Positions 1-8,557 of a stretch of 64,000 nt of DNA are shown one piece after another. Source of the DNA: Egibacter rhizosphaerae. GTDB lineage: Bacteria; Actinomycetota; Nitriliruptoria; Euzebyales; Egibacteraceae. The translations under genes and the position numbers were made by a program. Positions within the stretch are counted from its first letter, which is position 1; each line of letters begins with the position of its first letter. The stretch is from the NCBI RefSeq assembly GCF_004322855.1, contig NZ_CP036402.1, positions 248,001 to 312,000 of the forward strand. Reading direction: 5' to 3'. The notes beneath the pieces were generated by a model that was given only the letters and a program-made list of their open reading frames with translations, was not told where the DNA came from and did not search any database.

Positions 1-1247
1 ACCCGAGCATCGCCGTCCTCGCCCACGCGTCCGCGCACGGCCACGCCACTACGCTCTCGCAACGCGAGGAGCGGGACGAGGTCGCGACGCAGCGCGCCGA
101 CCTCCCGACCCAGTTGCTCGGGCAGGGGCAGCGAGGCGAACAGCCCCCGCAGGCCACGCTCGTCGTGGGATCCCTCGACGAGGTCCTCGGCCGCGATGAG
201 CGCCGCGAGGCGTCGTCGTGCCACGGGAACGACGTCGACCGGGTCGGCGTGGGCCTCGCGCTCGAACAGGCCGACGAGCCGCACGCCCGCGGTCGCGATC
301 TCCACGAGCCGTTCGCGACGCAGGACGCTGCTTACCTGCGGGCGGCGGCGAACGGTGAGAGCGTCCGGACCGCTGAGGTCGCCGGGGGGCGGGGGCAGGT
401 CGATCCGCCGGCCGGCCAGCCCGTACCGGCGCCCCTCGGCGTCGACGAGGCCCAGCAGCGCGAAGCGCCCGGCGAGCAGCCAGTCCAGCAACGCCGAGAG
501 CTCGTGGGACGCCTGCGGGGCTCCGTCGTCGCTCGCGGCGTCGGCGAGCTGTCGTGCCACCCCGGCCACCCGGTCGCGCATCTCCCCTTCGGCGGCGCCG
601 ACGGCTCGCGCGTCCTCGAGGACCTCCTCGAGGTCGGTGGCGACCTCGGCGCGCTCGTGGACCTCGAGCCGGCGATCCAGCACGAGGTGCAGCCAGGCCT
701 CGCGGGTCGTGGCCGACCGGGCGGGCCGAACCGTCCGCAGCTCCCCCTCGGGCCCACGCGCGACGCCGAGCACCGGGTGCAGCACCCATGCGGGAGCCAG
801 GTCCCGGCGGCGCAACTCGGCGAGCGCGGTGGCCAGCAGGTAGGGCCCGTCCGGGCAGTTCACATCGATGGTGGTCGCGCCGTGACGGGAGCTGATCCGC
901 TCCCCGCCCCCGGACACCCCGTGCTCGTCGATGGCGATGTGCAGCTGTCTCCCGCGCCGACCCTCGAGCACCGCCACCGCGTGGCGCACCGCCTCCGCGA
1001 TGGCGTCCGGATCACGTTCCCGTGGCGGGAGGCGGCGGGCCACCGCGAGGGCGAGCCCCTCGAGCACCGGGTCGGGCCCCGCGTCGGCGGCACGGGTGGC
1101 CGCGGCGGAGGCCGCCGCCGCGATCGAGTCATCGACGGGGGCCTCGCCATCCCCCGCCGAGGAGTCCGGCGCACCGGCCGCGACCCTCGCGTGCACGTCC
1201 GACTCGGAGGACCCACCGGGGTCCCGGGTGTTGGGGCCGTTGGACAT
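1..1247 (-). CDS. NAD-glutamate dehydrogenase, N-terminal part (runs off left edge)
   Basis: The first 415 residues of what looks like a large (about 1,600-residue) bacterial NAD-dependent glutamate dehydrogenase, which oxidises glutamate to 2-oxoglutarate and ammonium. Translation from the ATG at 1247 gives MSNGPNTRDPGG, an Ala/Asp-rich leader, and then an ACT-like N-terminal region with NCPDGPYLLATAL and an HPVLGVARG stretch typical of that family. No stop occurs before position 1. The dehydrogenase core lies outside the window, so the call rests on the N-terminal domain only. The ACT-domain gene ends 15 nt upstream on the same strand, suggesting co-transcription. Glutamate released by the hut pathway at 15-20 kb would be a natural substrate (inference). 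Confidence 0.75.
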   Translation of the reverse strand, partial: MSNGPNTRDPGGSSESDVHARVAAGAPDSSAGDGEAPVDDSIAAAASAAATRAADAGPDPVLEGLALAVARRLPPRERDPDAIAEAVRHAVAVLEGRRGRQLHIAIDEHGVSGGGERISSRHGATTIDVNCPDGPYLLATALAELRRRDLAPAWVLHPVLGVARGPEGELRTVRPARSATTREAWLHLVLDRRLEVHERAEVATDLEEVLEDARAVGAAEGEMRDRVAGVARQLADAASDDGAPQASHELSALLDWLLAGRFALLGLVDAEGRRYGLAGRRIDLPPPPGDLSGPDALTVRRRPQVSSVLRRERLVEIATAGVRLVGLFEREAHADPVDVVPVARRRLAALIAAEDLVEGSHDERGLRGLFASLPLPEQLGREVGALRRDLVPLLALRERSGVAVRGRVGEDGDAR

Positions 1248-1262
1248 CGCCGCGAAGACTCG

Positions 1263-1634
1263 TCAGCCGAGCACGTTGCGAGCGGTGTCCGGATCGTCCA
1301 CGGCGAGCACGAGCCGCGTCTGCGTCGCCAGGTAGGCCTGCTGGATGTTCACCCCCGCGTCGGCGAGTCGGCGGCAGATCTTGCCCAGCGCCCCCGGCTC
1401 GTCGGGGCAGTCCACGACCAGGACGTCCCGTGCGGCCCGAACGTCGAGTCCCGCAGCCCGCAGCGCCTCGAGCGCGTGCTCGGCGTCGGGAACGAGCACG
1501 TGGACCACGCCCTTGCCCTCGCCGGTGAACGCGGCGACGCCCTCGATGTTGATGTTGGCCTGCTCCGCCGCCTCCCCGAGGCGCGCGAGCATGCCGGGCC
1601 GGTCGTCGGGGATCAGCACGATGTCCTTGGCCAT
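1263..1634 (-). CDS. ACT-domain amino-acid-binding protein
   Basis: A 123-residue protein made of two ACT-type halves: residues 1-65 (DDRPGMLARLGEAAEQANINIEG) and 70-123 (CPDEPGALGKICRRLADAGVNI). ACT pairs bind small ligands, usually amino acids, and regulate metabolic enzymes. The ATG at 1634 is preceded by GGGAG at a normal distance; longer in-frame starts upstream lack this and give a low-complexity leader. It lies directly upstream of, and in line with, the glutamate dehydrogenase gene, so an amino-acid-sensing role for that operon is plausible but not shown. Confidence 0.8.
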   Translation of the reverse strand: MAKDIVLIPDDRPGMLARLGEAAEQANINIEGVAAFTGEGKGVVHVLVPDAEHALEALRAAGLDVRAARDVLVVDCPDEPGALGKICRRLADAGVNIQQAYLATQTRLVLAVDDPDTARNVLG

Positions 1635-1832
1635 GGTCGCTCCCTCGCGTCGGCATCGCGTTCGCCCGCGGCGCAGTGAGCGTCCCCTCCCCGCGCGCTC
1701 CGGATGCCCCGACGAGCGCATCGGGGCAGCCCCGTGGGCGGTCCGGGACCCGGTCTCCTGTTGCCGCGCGATGCAGACTACGCTACCGAACCGACGGTCG
1801 CGCCGTGCGGGCGCCAAGAGAACGGAGCCAAT

Positions 1833-2249
1833 GTGCGCATCCTGGTCGGCTACCTGATCTCACCCGAGGGACAGGCGGCGCTGGAGGCGGCGGTCGCCGA
1901 GGCGCGGCTGCGCGATGCGAAGCTCGTCGTGCTGCACTCGATGCGGGGCGGGACGCGTGACGAAGCGGAGCAGGTCATCACCTACCGCGAGCAGCTCGAG
2001 CAGATCCACGAACAGCTGGGCGCCGAGGACATCGACTACGAGGTGCGCGAGCTGGTGCGAGGCCAATCGCCCGCCGAGGACCTGATCGAGTTCAGCGCCG
2101 AGGAGGACGTCGACCTGATCGTCATCGGGCTTCGTCGCCGCAGTCCGGTGGGCAAGCTGGTGCTCGGCAGCAACGCGCAGGACATCCTGCTCCGCGCCGA
2201 CTGCCCCGTGCTCGCGGTGAAGGCGGACTCCGAGGCGGAGGGAGCCTAG
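1833..2249 (+). CDS. Universal stress protein, UspA family
   Basis: A 138-residue single Usp domain starting [13 protein letters not shown]. The family's nucleotide-binding loop is visible near the C-terminus ([17 protein letters not shown]), followed by the usual CPVLAVKA strand, so this is probably an ATP-binding type. The GTG at 1833 is chosen because GGAG lies 5 nt upstream (1824-1827); reading further upstream gives a leader with no Usp similarity. It is divergent from the ACT/glutamate dehydrogenase pair across about 200 nt. Its specific stress role cannot be read from sequence. Confidence 0.88.
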   Translation: MRILVGYLISPEGQAALEAAVAEARLRDAKLVVLHSMRGGTRDEAEQVITYREQLEQIHEQLGAEDIDYEVRELVRGQSPAEDLIEFSAEEDVDLIVIGLRRRSPVGKLVLGSNAQDILLRADCPVLAVKADSEAEGA

Positions 2250-2392
2250 GGACCGGCCTCGGCGGCCGGGCGCCCGCCACCGAACGTGGTCCGCTCACGG
2301 GGGACGTGCCCGATCGACACGGTCAGGTAATTCCCCGCCCGCCCGAAGCTGGTACGTATGGCTTCGTCGCCCACGAAACGAAAGGAGCGGCG

Positions 2393-2842
2393 ATGTCTCG
2401 GACCGGCCGCAAGACCATCGCCCTGGTCGCGCATGACCACCGCAAGGTCGACCTCGCGGAGTGGGCAGCGTTCAATCGCGACATCCTGGCCGCACACGAG
2501 CTCGTCGCCACCGGGACGACCGGCAGCATCCTGACCCACGAGCTGGGCCTGGAGGTCGAGACGATGCTGTCCGGGCCGCTCGGTGGCGATCAGCAGCTCG
2601 GCGCGCGCATCGCCGAGGGCGCGGTCGACCTCCTCATCTTCTTCTGGGACCCGCTCGAGGCACAGCCCCACGACCCCGACGTGCGAGCGCTCCTGCGGAT
2701 CGCCACGGTCTGGAACGTGGCGGTGGCGACCAACCGCGCCACAGCCGACTATCTCGTGTCCTCGCCGCTGTTGCACGCGCCCTACGAGCGCACGATGCCG
2801 GAGTTCGCCGGTGATCGGGAGTCGTCGGGATCGGCCGCCTGA
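2393..2842 (+). CDS. mgsA: Methylglyoxal synthase
   Basis: A 149-residue cytosolic enzyme converting dihydroxyacetone phosphate to methylglyoxal and phosphate, the phosphate-releasing bypass of lower glycolysis. Family hallmarks are intact: [13 protein letters not shown] at the N-terminus, the phosphate-binding loop [22 protein letters not shown], and the catalytic-Asp segment [19 protein letters not shown] with [15 protein letters not shown]. The ATG at 2393 has AAAGGAG six nucleotides upstream. Length matches the family. It stands alone on the plus strand between the stress protein and the convergent YjbQ gene. Confidence 0.95.
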   Translation: MSRTGRKTIALVAHDHRKVDLAEWAAFNRDILAAHELVATGTTGSILTHELGLEVETMLSGPLGGDQQLGARIAEGAVDLLIFFWDPLEAQPHDPDVRALLRIATVWNVAVATNRATADYLVSSPLLHAPYERTMPEFAGDRESSGSAA

Positions 2843-2940
2843 CACCGAGGCCGGGCCGTCACCGACCCACACCGACGATCGGGCCATCCGGCGTGCATCG
2901 CCGACTCGCCTCCGGGCGGGACCGCGCCGCCTCGGCTCTG

Positions 2941-3348
2941 CTACCCGGCGAGGAAGCTCACGCGCACCCGACGGCGGGGGTTGTCGGCGTTCGGGTCGAC
3001 CAGGCACACGCGCTGCCACGTGCCCAGCGCCGGCTCACCCGCGTCGACCGGTAGCACGAGGAACGGCGCGACGAGCGCAGGGAGCACGTGATCGGCCCCG
3101 TGGCCCGGCGGGCCGTGCCGATGCTGCCACCGGCCCTCGTCGCGGGGCAGCAGCTCGTCGACGGCGCTGAGGAGATCGTGCTCGCTGCCGGCCCCGGTCT
3201 CCACGAGCGCGAGACCACAGGTCGCGTGCGGCGCGAAGACGTGCAGCAGCCCGTCGCCGCGACCGGCGCACCATCCGGCGACCTCGTCGGTGAGATCGTG
3301 GACCCCGCGCGAGGATCCGGTCGTCACCTCGAGCACGGTCGACTCCAT
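2941..3348 (-). CDS. YjbQ family protein (UPF0047, secondary thiamine-phosphate synthase type)
   Basis: A 135-residue protein of the YjbQ/UPF0047 family, some members of which have a weak thiamine-phosphate synthase activity; the physiological role is unsettled. Conserved metal-site segments are present: HVFAPHATCGLALVETG, HDLLSAVDELLP, the HRHGPPGHGADHVLPAL histidine cluster and GTWQRVCLVDPN. The ATG at 3348 follows a GTG at 3351; a GAGGAGG just upstream fits the ATG best. It is convergent with mgsA and faces the htpX-lemA pair. Confidence 0.88.
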   Translation of the reverse strand: MESTVLEVTTGSSRGVHDLTDEVAGWCAGRGDGLLHVFAPHATCGLALVETGAGSEHDLLSAVDELLPRDEGRWQHRHGPPGHGADHVLPALVAPFLVLPVDAGEPALGTWQRVCLVDPNADNPRRRVRVSFLAG

Positions 3349-3390
3349 CACAGCCTCCTCAGTCGGTCGTGCGCAGCGGGGAACGGGGAG

Positions 3391-4314
3391 CTAGCGGAAC
3401 CGCATGTCGCCGGCCACCGCGCGCAGGGCCTCGATTCGTTCGGGGATCGGGGGGTGGGTCGCGGTGAGCCGATCCAGCCACGAGCCGCGCTCGTGCTCGG
3501 GCCCCTCGATCCAGAGGTGGCTCGCCAGCCCGTGGCCGAAGTCGACCTGGGTCTCGTCGCCGTTGAGGACCTCGAGTGCGCCGATCATCGCGTCCGGGTT
3601 ACGGGTGAGCTTCACGGCGTTGAGGTCGGCGAGCGTCTCGCGCCGCCGGCTGACGGCGAAGCGCAACAGCATCGCGAAGATCGGCGCCAGCACGATCACG
3701 ACGATCCCGAGGATCATGATCGCGGGATGCCCCCCTCCTCCGCCACCGCGCCGGCGTCCGCCGCCGAAGATGAGCACCCGCAGGAGCAGGCGGCAGACGA
3801 TGAGCACCACGCCGACCAGCACCGCCGCCACGACCCCGACCAGCGCGTCCCGGTTCACGATGTGGCTCAGCTCGTGCGCGGCGACGGCCTCGGTCTGCTG
3901 GCGGTTCATCTTCTGCAGCAGACCCGTGGTGAAGGCGGTGACGCCCTTCTCGGGGCTGCGACCGGTCGCGAAGGCGTTCGGCGCGGGATCGTCGATGATG
4001 TAGACCTTCGGTGCGGGCACCTGCGCGGCGATCGCGAGGTTCTCGACGAGGTCGACGATCCGGCGCTCCTCGGCGACATCGGGGTTCGGCTCGCGCGCGC
4101 CCAGCGACGACAGGATGATCCGGTCGGCCTGGAACCACGCGATCAGGATGGCCACCACGGCGATGACCGTCGCGATGATCCCCGACGCCGCCGACACGTT
4201 CCCCCCGGTCACCACCGCCTCGATCGCGACGGAGACCACGAGGACGAGGAGGGCGAAGCCGCCGAACATGAGCGCGGTCATCCAGCGGTTGCGGTCGAGC
4301 TGGTCGTAGAGCAC
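3391..4314 (-). CDS. htpX: HtpX-like M48 zinc metalloprotease
   Basis: A 307-residue inner-membrane protease of peptidase family M48, involved in membrane-protein quality control. Two hydrophobic segments occupy the N-terminal 60 residues, followed by the cytosolic catalytic part: APNAFATG, the zinc/catalytic motif AHELSHIVNRD near residue 147, two further membrane segments, and the second zinc-ligand region SRRRETLADLNAVKLT. The GTG start at 4314 has GGGAG upstream, inside the end of lemA, so the pair is translationally linked. A Gly/Arg-rich loop (GGGRRRGGGGGG) lies between the last membrane helices. Confidence 0.92.
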   Translation of the reverse strand: MLYDQLDRNRWMTALMFGGFALLVLVVSVAIEAVVTGGNVSAASGIIATVIAVVAILIAWFQADRIILSSLGAREPNPDVAEERRIVDLVENLAIAAQVPAPKVYIIDDPAPNAFATGRSPEKGVTAFTTGLLQKMNRQQTEAVAAHELSHIVNRDALVGVVAAVLVGVVLIVCRLLLRVLIFGGGRRRGGGGGGHPAIMILGIVVIVLAPIFAMLLRFAVSRRRETLADLNAVKLTRNPDAMIGALEVLNGDETQVDFGHGLASHLWIEGPEHERGSWLDRLTATHPPIPERIEALRAVAGDMRFR

Positions 4315-4316
4315 GG

Positions 4317-4877
4317 CTACTCCCGGTCGAGCTGGACTGTGGCTGCGCCGCGCTCGCCCACGTCGGCGTCGAACAGGGCCGGTGGCTCGAAGCCGAGCCG
4401 CCGGGCGAACAACACGCCGGGGAACGATCGCGTCGCGGTCCGGTACGCGGTCACGGTGTCGTTGTAGAGCTGACGGCTGAAGGCGATCTTGTTCTCGGTC
4501 CCGACCAGCTCGTTGTGCAGCTCGCGGAACCGTTCGTCCGCCTTGAGATCAGGATAGGCCTCGGCAAGTGCGACCACCGACGCCAGTCGGCGATCGACCT
4601 GCTCCTCAGCGTCGGCGGACCGGCGCGGGTCCTCGCGCGATCGGTCCCCGGCCGCCCGGGCGGTGGCGAGGGCCTCGAGCGTGTCCCGCTCGTGGCGAGC
4701 ATAGCCCTCCACCGTCGCGACGAGGTTCGGGATCAGCTCGCGCCGGCGGGTGAGCTGAACTTCGAGGTCGGCCCACGCCGAGGACACCCGGTTGCGCAAC
4801 TTCACGAGCCGGTTCACCCCGAGGATCGCGGCGAGCAGCACGCCGGCCGCGAGCAGCACGAGGACCAGCTCGAGCAT
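4317..4877 (-). CDS. lemA: LemA family membrane protein
   Basis: A 186-residue protein with one N-terminal membrane helix followed by a soluble all-helical LemA domain. Family signatures are NRLVKLRNRVSSAWADLEVQLTRR in two parts, RRELIPNLVATVEGYA, and the conserved YNDTVTAYRTATRSFPG near the C-terminus. It ends 2 nt before htpX. LemA-HtpX pairing is widespread, but the biochemical role of LemA is not established. The ATG at 4877 has GGAGG upstream. Confidence 0.93.
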   Translation of the reverse strand: MLELVLVLLAAGVLLAAILGVNRLVKLRNRVSSAWADLEVQLTRRRELIPNLVATVEGYARHERDTLEALATARAAGDRSREDPRRSADAEEQVDRRLASVVALAEAYPDLKADERFRELHNELVGTENKIAFSRQLYNDTVTAYRTATRSFPGVLFARRLGFEPPALFDADVGERGAATVQLDRE

Positions 4878-4990
4878 CCCGCTTGCCCTCCTCTCCCGTC
4901 GGCTCCGCGATCCTCATCGTAGACGGGAACCCACCCTGATCGCCCATCGGCGCAACGGGCCCCCCGTACCCCGGTCGGCACAATGGGGGC

Positions 4991-6514
4991 ATGCCTTCAT
5001 CCCGCGACGGCGATGACCCGGGTTCCCCAAACGACGATCGCGTCGGCCACGAGGGGGACGACGCCGTCGACGACGGTCCCGCCACCGGTCCCGCCACCGC
5101 CGGACCCCGACGCTCCGCGCGAGCACCCCGCCGCACGCGGGACGGGCTCGGCAGCCGGGCCCAGCGCGGCGCTGACCTCGCGCGACTGTCGGCCACGACG
5201 GGCGCCGGCTACGTGAGCTCACGGCTGCGCGGTCTGCGCGACGCCGAGGCCGAGCCCGAGTTCCACGCCGAGACCGCCGAGCGGATGCTCGAGATGCTGG
5301 GCTCGATGAAGGGCGCGGCCATGAAGATCGGGCAGATCGCGAGCTTCGTGGATCTCGACCTGCCTCCCGAGATCGCCGGCGCCTACCAGCAGACGCTGGG
5401 CCAGCTCACCGATCACGCCCCCGCGGCCGATCCGGAGTCGATCGCCGGCGTGGTGCGGGACGAGTACGGCGCACGCCCCGAGGAGGTGTTCGCCGATTGG
5501 GAGCCGGAGCCCCTCGCGGCCGCCAGCATCGGGCAGGTTCACCGCGCCGCGCTACCGGACGGCACCCAGGTGGTCGTCAAGGTGCAGTACCCGGGCGTCG
5601 CCGAGGCGATCGAGGCCGATCTCTCCAACGCCGAGGCGTTCGCCCCGATGGCGCGGGTCGTCTCCCCCAACCTCGAGATCCGTCCGCTGCTCGAGGAGAT
5701 GCGCGAGCGCCTCATCGACGAGCTCGACTACCAACGCGAGGCGCAGTACCAGCACGCGTTCGCGGTGCGCTACGACGGGCACCCGTTCATCCGGGTGCCG
5801 CACGTCTTCTCCGACTGGTGCCGTCCGCGCGTCCTCGTGACCGAGTACCTCGAGGGCCGCGACTTCGACACCATGCTCGCCACCAGCGACGACGAGGAGC
5901 AGCGCCGGTACGGGGAGATCATCTTCCGCTTCGTCTACGGGTCGCTCCACCGCTTCCGCCTGTTCAACGCCGACCCGCACCCAGGCAACTACCTGTTCCC
6001 CACCTCCGGCCCCGAAGCCGGCTCCGTGGTGTTCCTCGACTTCGGCAGCGTGAAGCTGTTCCGTAGCCAGACCCGGAACACGCTCACCGAGGCGCTCCAG
6101 GCCGTGTCGAACGGGGACGCCGACCGGCTGGTCACCGTCCTCGAGGACGCGGGGTTCATCCCGCCACGCGCTCGGATCGACCCGCAGCGGGTCTTCGACT
6201 GGTTCGCGATCATCAACGCGCCGGTCCTCGCCGACCGCCAGTGGACCTACACCCCCGAGTTCGCCCGCGAGGTCATCCGGACCACCACCGACCCCCGGCT
6301 CGGCCACATCGACATGCTGCGGCGCCTGAACCTCCCGGCGGACTACCTGCTGCTGAACCGCATCCAGTGGGGGGTCAACTCGATCCTGGGACGCCTGCGT
6401 GCCCACGCGAACTGGTACCGGATCATGCACGAGTTCTGGGAAGGCGCGCCGCCCGAGACCGAGCTCGGGCGGGCCGAGCGGCCGTTCATCGACGCCTCCC
6501 CCTACCTCGCGTAG
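4991..6514 (+). CDS. ABC1/AarF (UbiB) family atypical kinase
   Basis: A 507-residue protein of the ABC1 family. It has the KxGQ motif (MKIGQIAS), the Ala-rich nucleotide loop AAASIGQVH, VVVKVQYPG, the catalytic NADPHPGNY and the metal-binding DFGSVK. Family members act as atypical kinases/ATPases tied to isoprenoid-lipid biology; the target here is unknown. The first ~75 residues are low-complexity Arg/Asp/Pro-rich and the true start may lie further in, because the family core begins around LARLSATTGAGYV. The small membrane protein follows after 41 nt. Confidence 0.9.
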   Translation: MPSSRDGDDPGSPNDDRVGHEGDDAVDDGPATGPATAGPRRSARAPRRTRDGLGSRAQRGADLARLSATTGAGYVSSRLRGLRDAEAEPEFHAETAERMLEMLGSMKGAAMKIGQIASFVDLDLPPEIAGAYQQTLGQLTDHAPAADPESIAGVVRDEYGARPEEVFADWEPEPLAAASIGQVHRAALPDGTQVVVKVQYPGVAEAIEADLSNAEAFAPMARVVSPNLEIRPLLEEMRERLIDELDYQREAQYQHAFAVRYDGHPFIRVPHVFSDWCRPRVLVTEYLEGRDFDTMLATSDDEEQRRYGEIIFRFVYGSLHRFRLFNADPHPGNYLFPTSGPEAGSVVFLDFGSVKLFRSQTRNTLTEALQAVSNGDADRLVTVLEDAGFIPPRARIDPQRVFDWFAIINAPVLADRQWTYTPEFAREVIRTTTDPRLGHIDMLRRLNLPADYLLLNRIQWGVNSILGRLRAHANWYRIMHEFWEGAPPETELGRAERPFIDASPYLA

Positions 6515-6555
6515 CGCCGTTACCATTGTCGCCACCACACGCGGGGAGGCGCTCG

Positions 6556-6852
6556 ATGTTCGGTTGGGGTAGCGCCCTGATGAACAGCCGGGCCGGGCTG
6601 ACACACTCTTCCGCTGAGGGGATGGCCCGGGTCAAGCAGGACGACGCGAACCGGCGCCCGCGCCGGGTCAGCAAGCGACGGGCCGTCGCCGTCTTCGCCT
6701 TCATCGTGCTCGTACTGCTGGCCTACGCCTTCTGGGGGGACAACCTCCCGTGGAGCGACGGGGGCGCCGGGGTCGTCGGGGCGACGATCGCCGGCGCGCG
6801 CGGCCTCGGGGAGCGAGCGGCGGGGGTGCTGCCCGCCTCCCCGCGCTGCTAG
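6556..6852 (+). CDS. Small single-span membrane protein
   Basis: A 98-residue protein of unrecognised family. The N-terminal half is polar and basic (RRPRRVSKRR); it is followed by one membrane helix (VAVFAFIVLVLLAYAFW) and a Gly/Ala-rich tail. The ATG at 6556 has GGGGAGG at 6543-6549. It lies 41 nt after the ABC1 kinase on the same strand and may be its operon partner. The basic stretch before the helix suggests an N-in orientation. Confidence 0.65.
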   Translation: MFGWGSALMNSRAGLTHSSAEGMARVKQDDANRRPRRVSKRRAVAVFAFIVLVLLAYAFWGDNLPWSDGGAGVVGATIAGARGLGERAAGVLPASPRC

Positions 6853-6855
6853 CCG

Positions 6856-7683
6856 CTAGTCGGTCCGCTCCCAGTCCGGCGCGCTCGGGGGATCGATCTC
6901 GCGTCCGGCGTTGCCGCGGTCGAGGGCGTGGATCGCGGCCATCTCGTCCCCGGCCAGTTCGAAGTCGAAGACGTCGAAGTTCTCCTCGACACGCGCCGGC
7001 GCGGTCGCCTTGGGGATCACGACGACGCGGTCCTGCTGCAAGAGCCAGCGCAGCACCACCTGTGCCGGCGTGCGCCCGTGGGCGTCCGCGATGGCACGGA
7101 TCTCCGGATCCCGGGAGATCGCTCCCCTCGCCAGAGGCGAGTACGCGGTGAGGGCGAGGTCGTGCTGCGCGCACCGCTCCAGCAGGTCGCGCTGGTTCAG
7201 GTAGGGGTGGTATTCGACCTGGTTCGAGAGCAACTCCGTCTGCTTGGCCGCGCGATCCAGCCAACTCGGAGGGAAGTTGCTCACCCCCAAGTGGCGGGCC
7301 TTGCCCTCGGCGCGCAGGGTCTCCATCGCCTCGAGCGTGTCCTCGAGCGGAACGTCCGGGTTGGGCCAGTGGATCAACAGCAGGTCGACGCCGTCGACGC
7401 GCAGATCGCGCAGGCTCTGCTCGTGGCTGCTGCGGACCGCGTCGGGCGTGAGATTGCGGGGCGCGAGCTTCGTGGTCACGAACACCGCGTCGCGGGGCAC
7501 GGACGCCTCGGCCATCGCCCGCCCGACCTCGGCCTCGTTGCGGTACATCTGGGCGGTGTCGACATGGCGGTAGCCGACAGCGAGGGCGTGCCCCACCGCG
7601 CGGTAGCACTCGTCGCCGGACTGCTGGAAGGTGCCGAGGCCGAGGGCCGGCACATCCTCGCCGCGGACGGTCACATGGCTCAC
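6856..7683 (-). CDS. Aldo/keto reductase
   Basis: An NADPH-dependent aldo/keto reductase of 275 residues. Visible features are GLGTFQQSGDEC, the catalytic-Asp/Tyr segment YRHVDTAQMYRNEAEVG, the catalytic Lys in FVTTKL, HWPNPD, LGVSNFP, the Gln in NQVEYHPYL and the cofactor-binding VVIPKATAPARVEENF. The GTG at 7683 (VSHVTVRGEDVPALG) gives the normal family length. Reading further upstream would add a repetitive leader encoded by the 16-bp tandem repeat and then overlap the neighbouring gene, so it was not used. It converges on the small membrane-protein gene with a 3-nt gap. The substrate is unknown. Confidence 0.9.
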   Translation of the reverse strand: MSHVTVRGEDVPALGLGTFQQSGDECYRAVGHALAVGYRHVDTAQMYRNEAEVGRAMAEASVPRDAVFVTTKLAPRNLTPDAVRSSHEQSLRDLRVDGVDLLLIHWPNPDVPLEDTLEAMETLRAEGKARHLGVSNFPPSWLDRAAKQTELLSNQVEYHPYLNQRDLLERCAQHDLALTAYSPLARGAISRDPEIRAIADAHGRTPAQVVLRWLLQQDRVVVIPKATAPARVEENFDVFDFELAGDEMAAIHALDRGNAGREIDPPSAPDWERTD

Positions 7684-7688
7684 GGGGA

Positions 7689-7848
7689 CTCCGGTTCGTC
7701 GGGGCTGCGGCTCGTCGGGGCTGCGGCTCGTCGGGGCTGCGGCTCGTCGGGGCTGCGGCTCGTCGGGGCTGCGGCTCGTCGGGGCTGCGGCTCGTCGGGG
7801 CTGCGGCTCGTCGGGGCTGCGGCTCGTCGGGGCTGCGGCTCGTCGGTT
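7689..7848. repeat. 16-bp tandem repeat, nine copies
   Basis: From 7705 to 7848 the unit CTGCGGCTCGTCGGGG repeats nine times head to tail with almost no divergence; only the last two bases of the ninth copy differ. A partial unit lies at 7691-7704. Sixteen is not a multiple of three, so any frame reads a 16-residue period every 48 bp. The repeat fills most of the 236-nt spacer just upstream of the reductase start. Confidence 0.95.
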
Positions 7849-7919
7849 CCTCGGCACGGCGGACGGGGAGGTGCCGCCCCCACCGCCCGGGGGTCGCCGC
7901 GGCGAGCGCGTGGATGACG

Positions 7920-8297
7920 CTAGCGCGGTCCCTCCGGCGTCACCGCGACCGGAAGGATGCGGCGCCGACCGTGCAAGCAGGCGACCACACCGAGCACCCC
8001 GACCAGCGCCATCACGTAGGGGTAGCTCGGCGGCGGCGTGTGGGTCGCCCACGTCAGCTCGCCGACCAGGGAGAGCATCCAGTACCCGACCCACACGAAC
8101 CACAGCAGCGACAACCAGATCGCACGCCGTCGCCAGCGCCGGGCGAACTCGATCGCCACGCGACGCTCGAAGGGCTGTTCGGGCAGCCTGCCGAACCAGA
8201 CGTCTCGCATGATCTGGTGCCGCTCAGCCGGTCCGAGCAGCTGATCCCAGACCTGCTCCCACTCCCGGTCGTCCCAAGACGGCTTGCGGTTGGCCAT
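7920..8297 (-). CDS. Hypothetical two-span membrane protein
   Basis: A 125-residue protein of unrecognised family, starting MANRKPSWDDREWEQVWDQLL. A Trp-rich, charged N-terminal region of about 60 residues precedes two hydrophobic segments (AIWLSLLWFVWVGYWMLSLV and YVMALVGVLGVVACL) and a basic tail. The ATG at 8297 is preferred to the in-frame TTG at 8306, although neither has a clear ribosome site. The N-terminal half resembles a small soluble helical domain attached to a membrane hairpin; no function can be assigned. Confidence 0.6.
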   Translation of the reverse strand: MANRKPSWDDREWEQVWDQLLGPAERHQIMRDVWFGRLPEQPFERRVAIEFARRWRRRAIWLSLLWFVWVGYWMLSLVGELTWATHTPPPSYPYVMALVGVLGVVACLHGRRRILPVAVTPEGPR

Positions 8298-8454
8298 CGC
8301 TCGCAACGTTCGACGGTCGGGACCCGTCGGCGCGCCGGCACCGTGCGGGTCGATCGATCACCCGATGATAGCCCGACACGGGCGGCACGCTCCCGTGGTC
8401 GGTGCCACGGAACGCGCCGGTTGGCCCGCGGGAAACGGGGAAGGCTCGCGGGCC

Positions 8455-8557
8455 ATGATCGACCCTGGCCCACCCAACCATGATCGACCCCTGGCCCACC
8501 CAACCATGATCGACCCCTGGCCCACCCAACCATGATCGACCCCTGGCCCACCCAACC
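8455..8557. repeat. 26-bp tandem repeat carrying start codons, four copies
   Basis: Four head-to-tail copies of a unit beginning ATGATCGACCCCTGGCCC, at 8455-8479 (25 bp, one C missing), 8480-8505, 8506-8531 and 8532-8557. Each copy begins with ATG. Because the unit is not a multiple of three, the four ATGs fall in different frames; only the last opens the DUF1684 gene. The repeat occupies the divergent spacer between the small membrane protein and DUF1684. Confidence 0.93.

Noticed and set aside
114-1679. A 521-codon plus-strand reading frame opposite the glutamate dehydrogenase and ACT genes
   Set aside because: It is the antisense of two well-supported minus-strand genes; its composition (His/Arg/Gly-rich) is that of shadow frames in GC-rich DNA and it resembles no family.
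7689-7848. Tandem repeat as a CRISPR array
   Set aside because: The copies are directly adjacent without unique spacers, and no cas gene is nearby.
7684-8103. N-terminal extension of the aldo/keto reductase through the repeat
   Set aside because: It would be low-complexity, absent from the family, and would overlap the neighbouring gene on the same strand.
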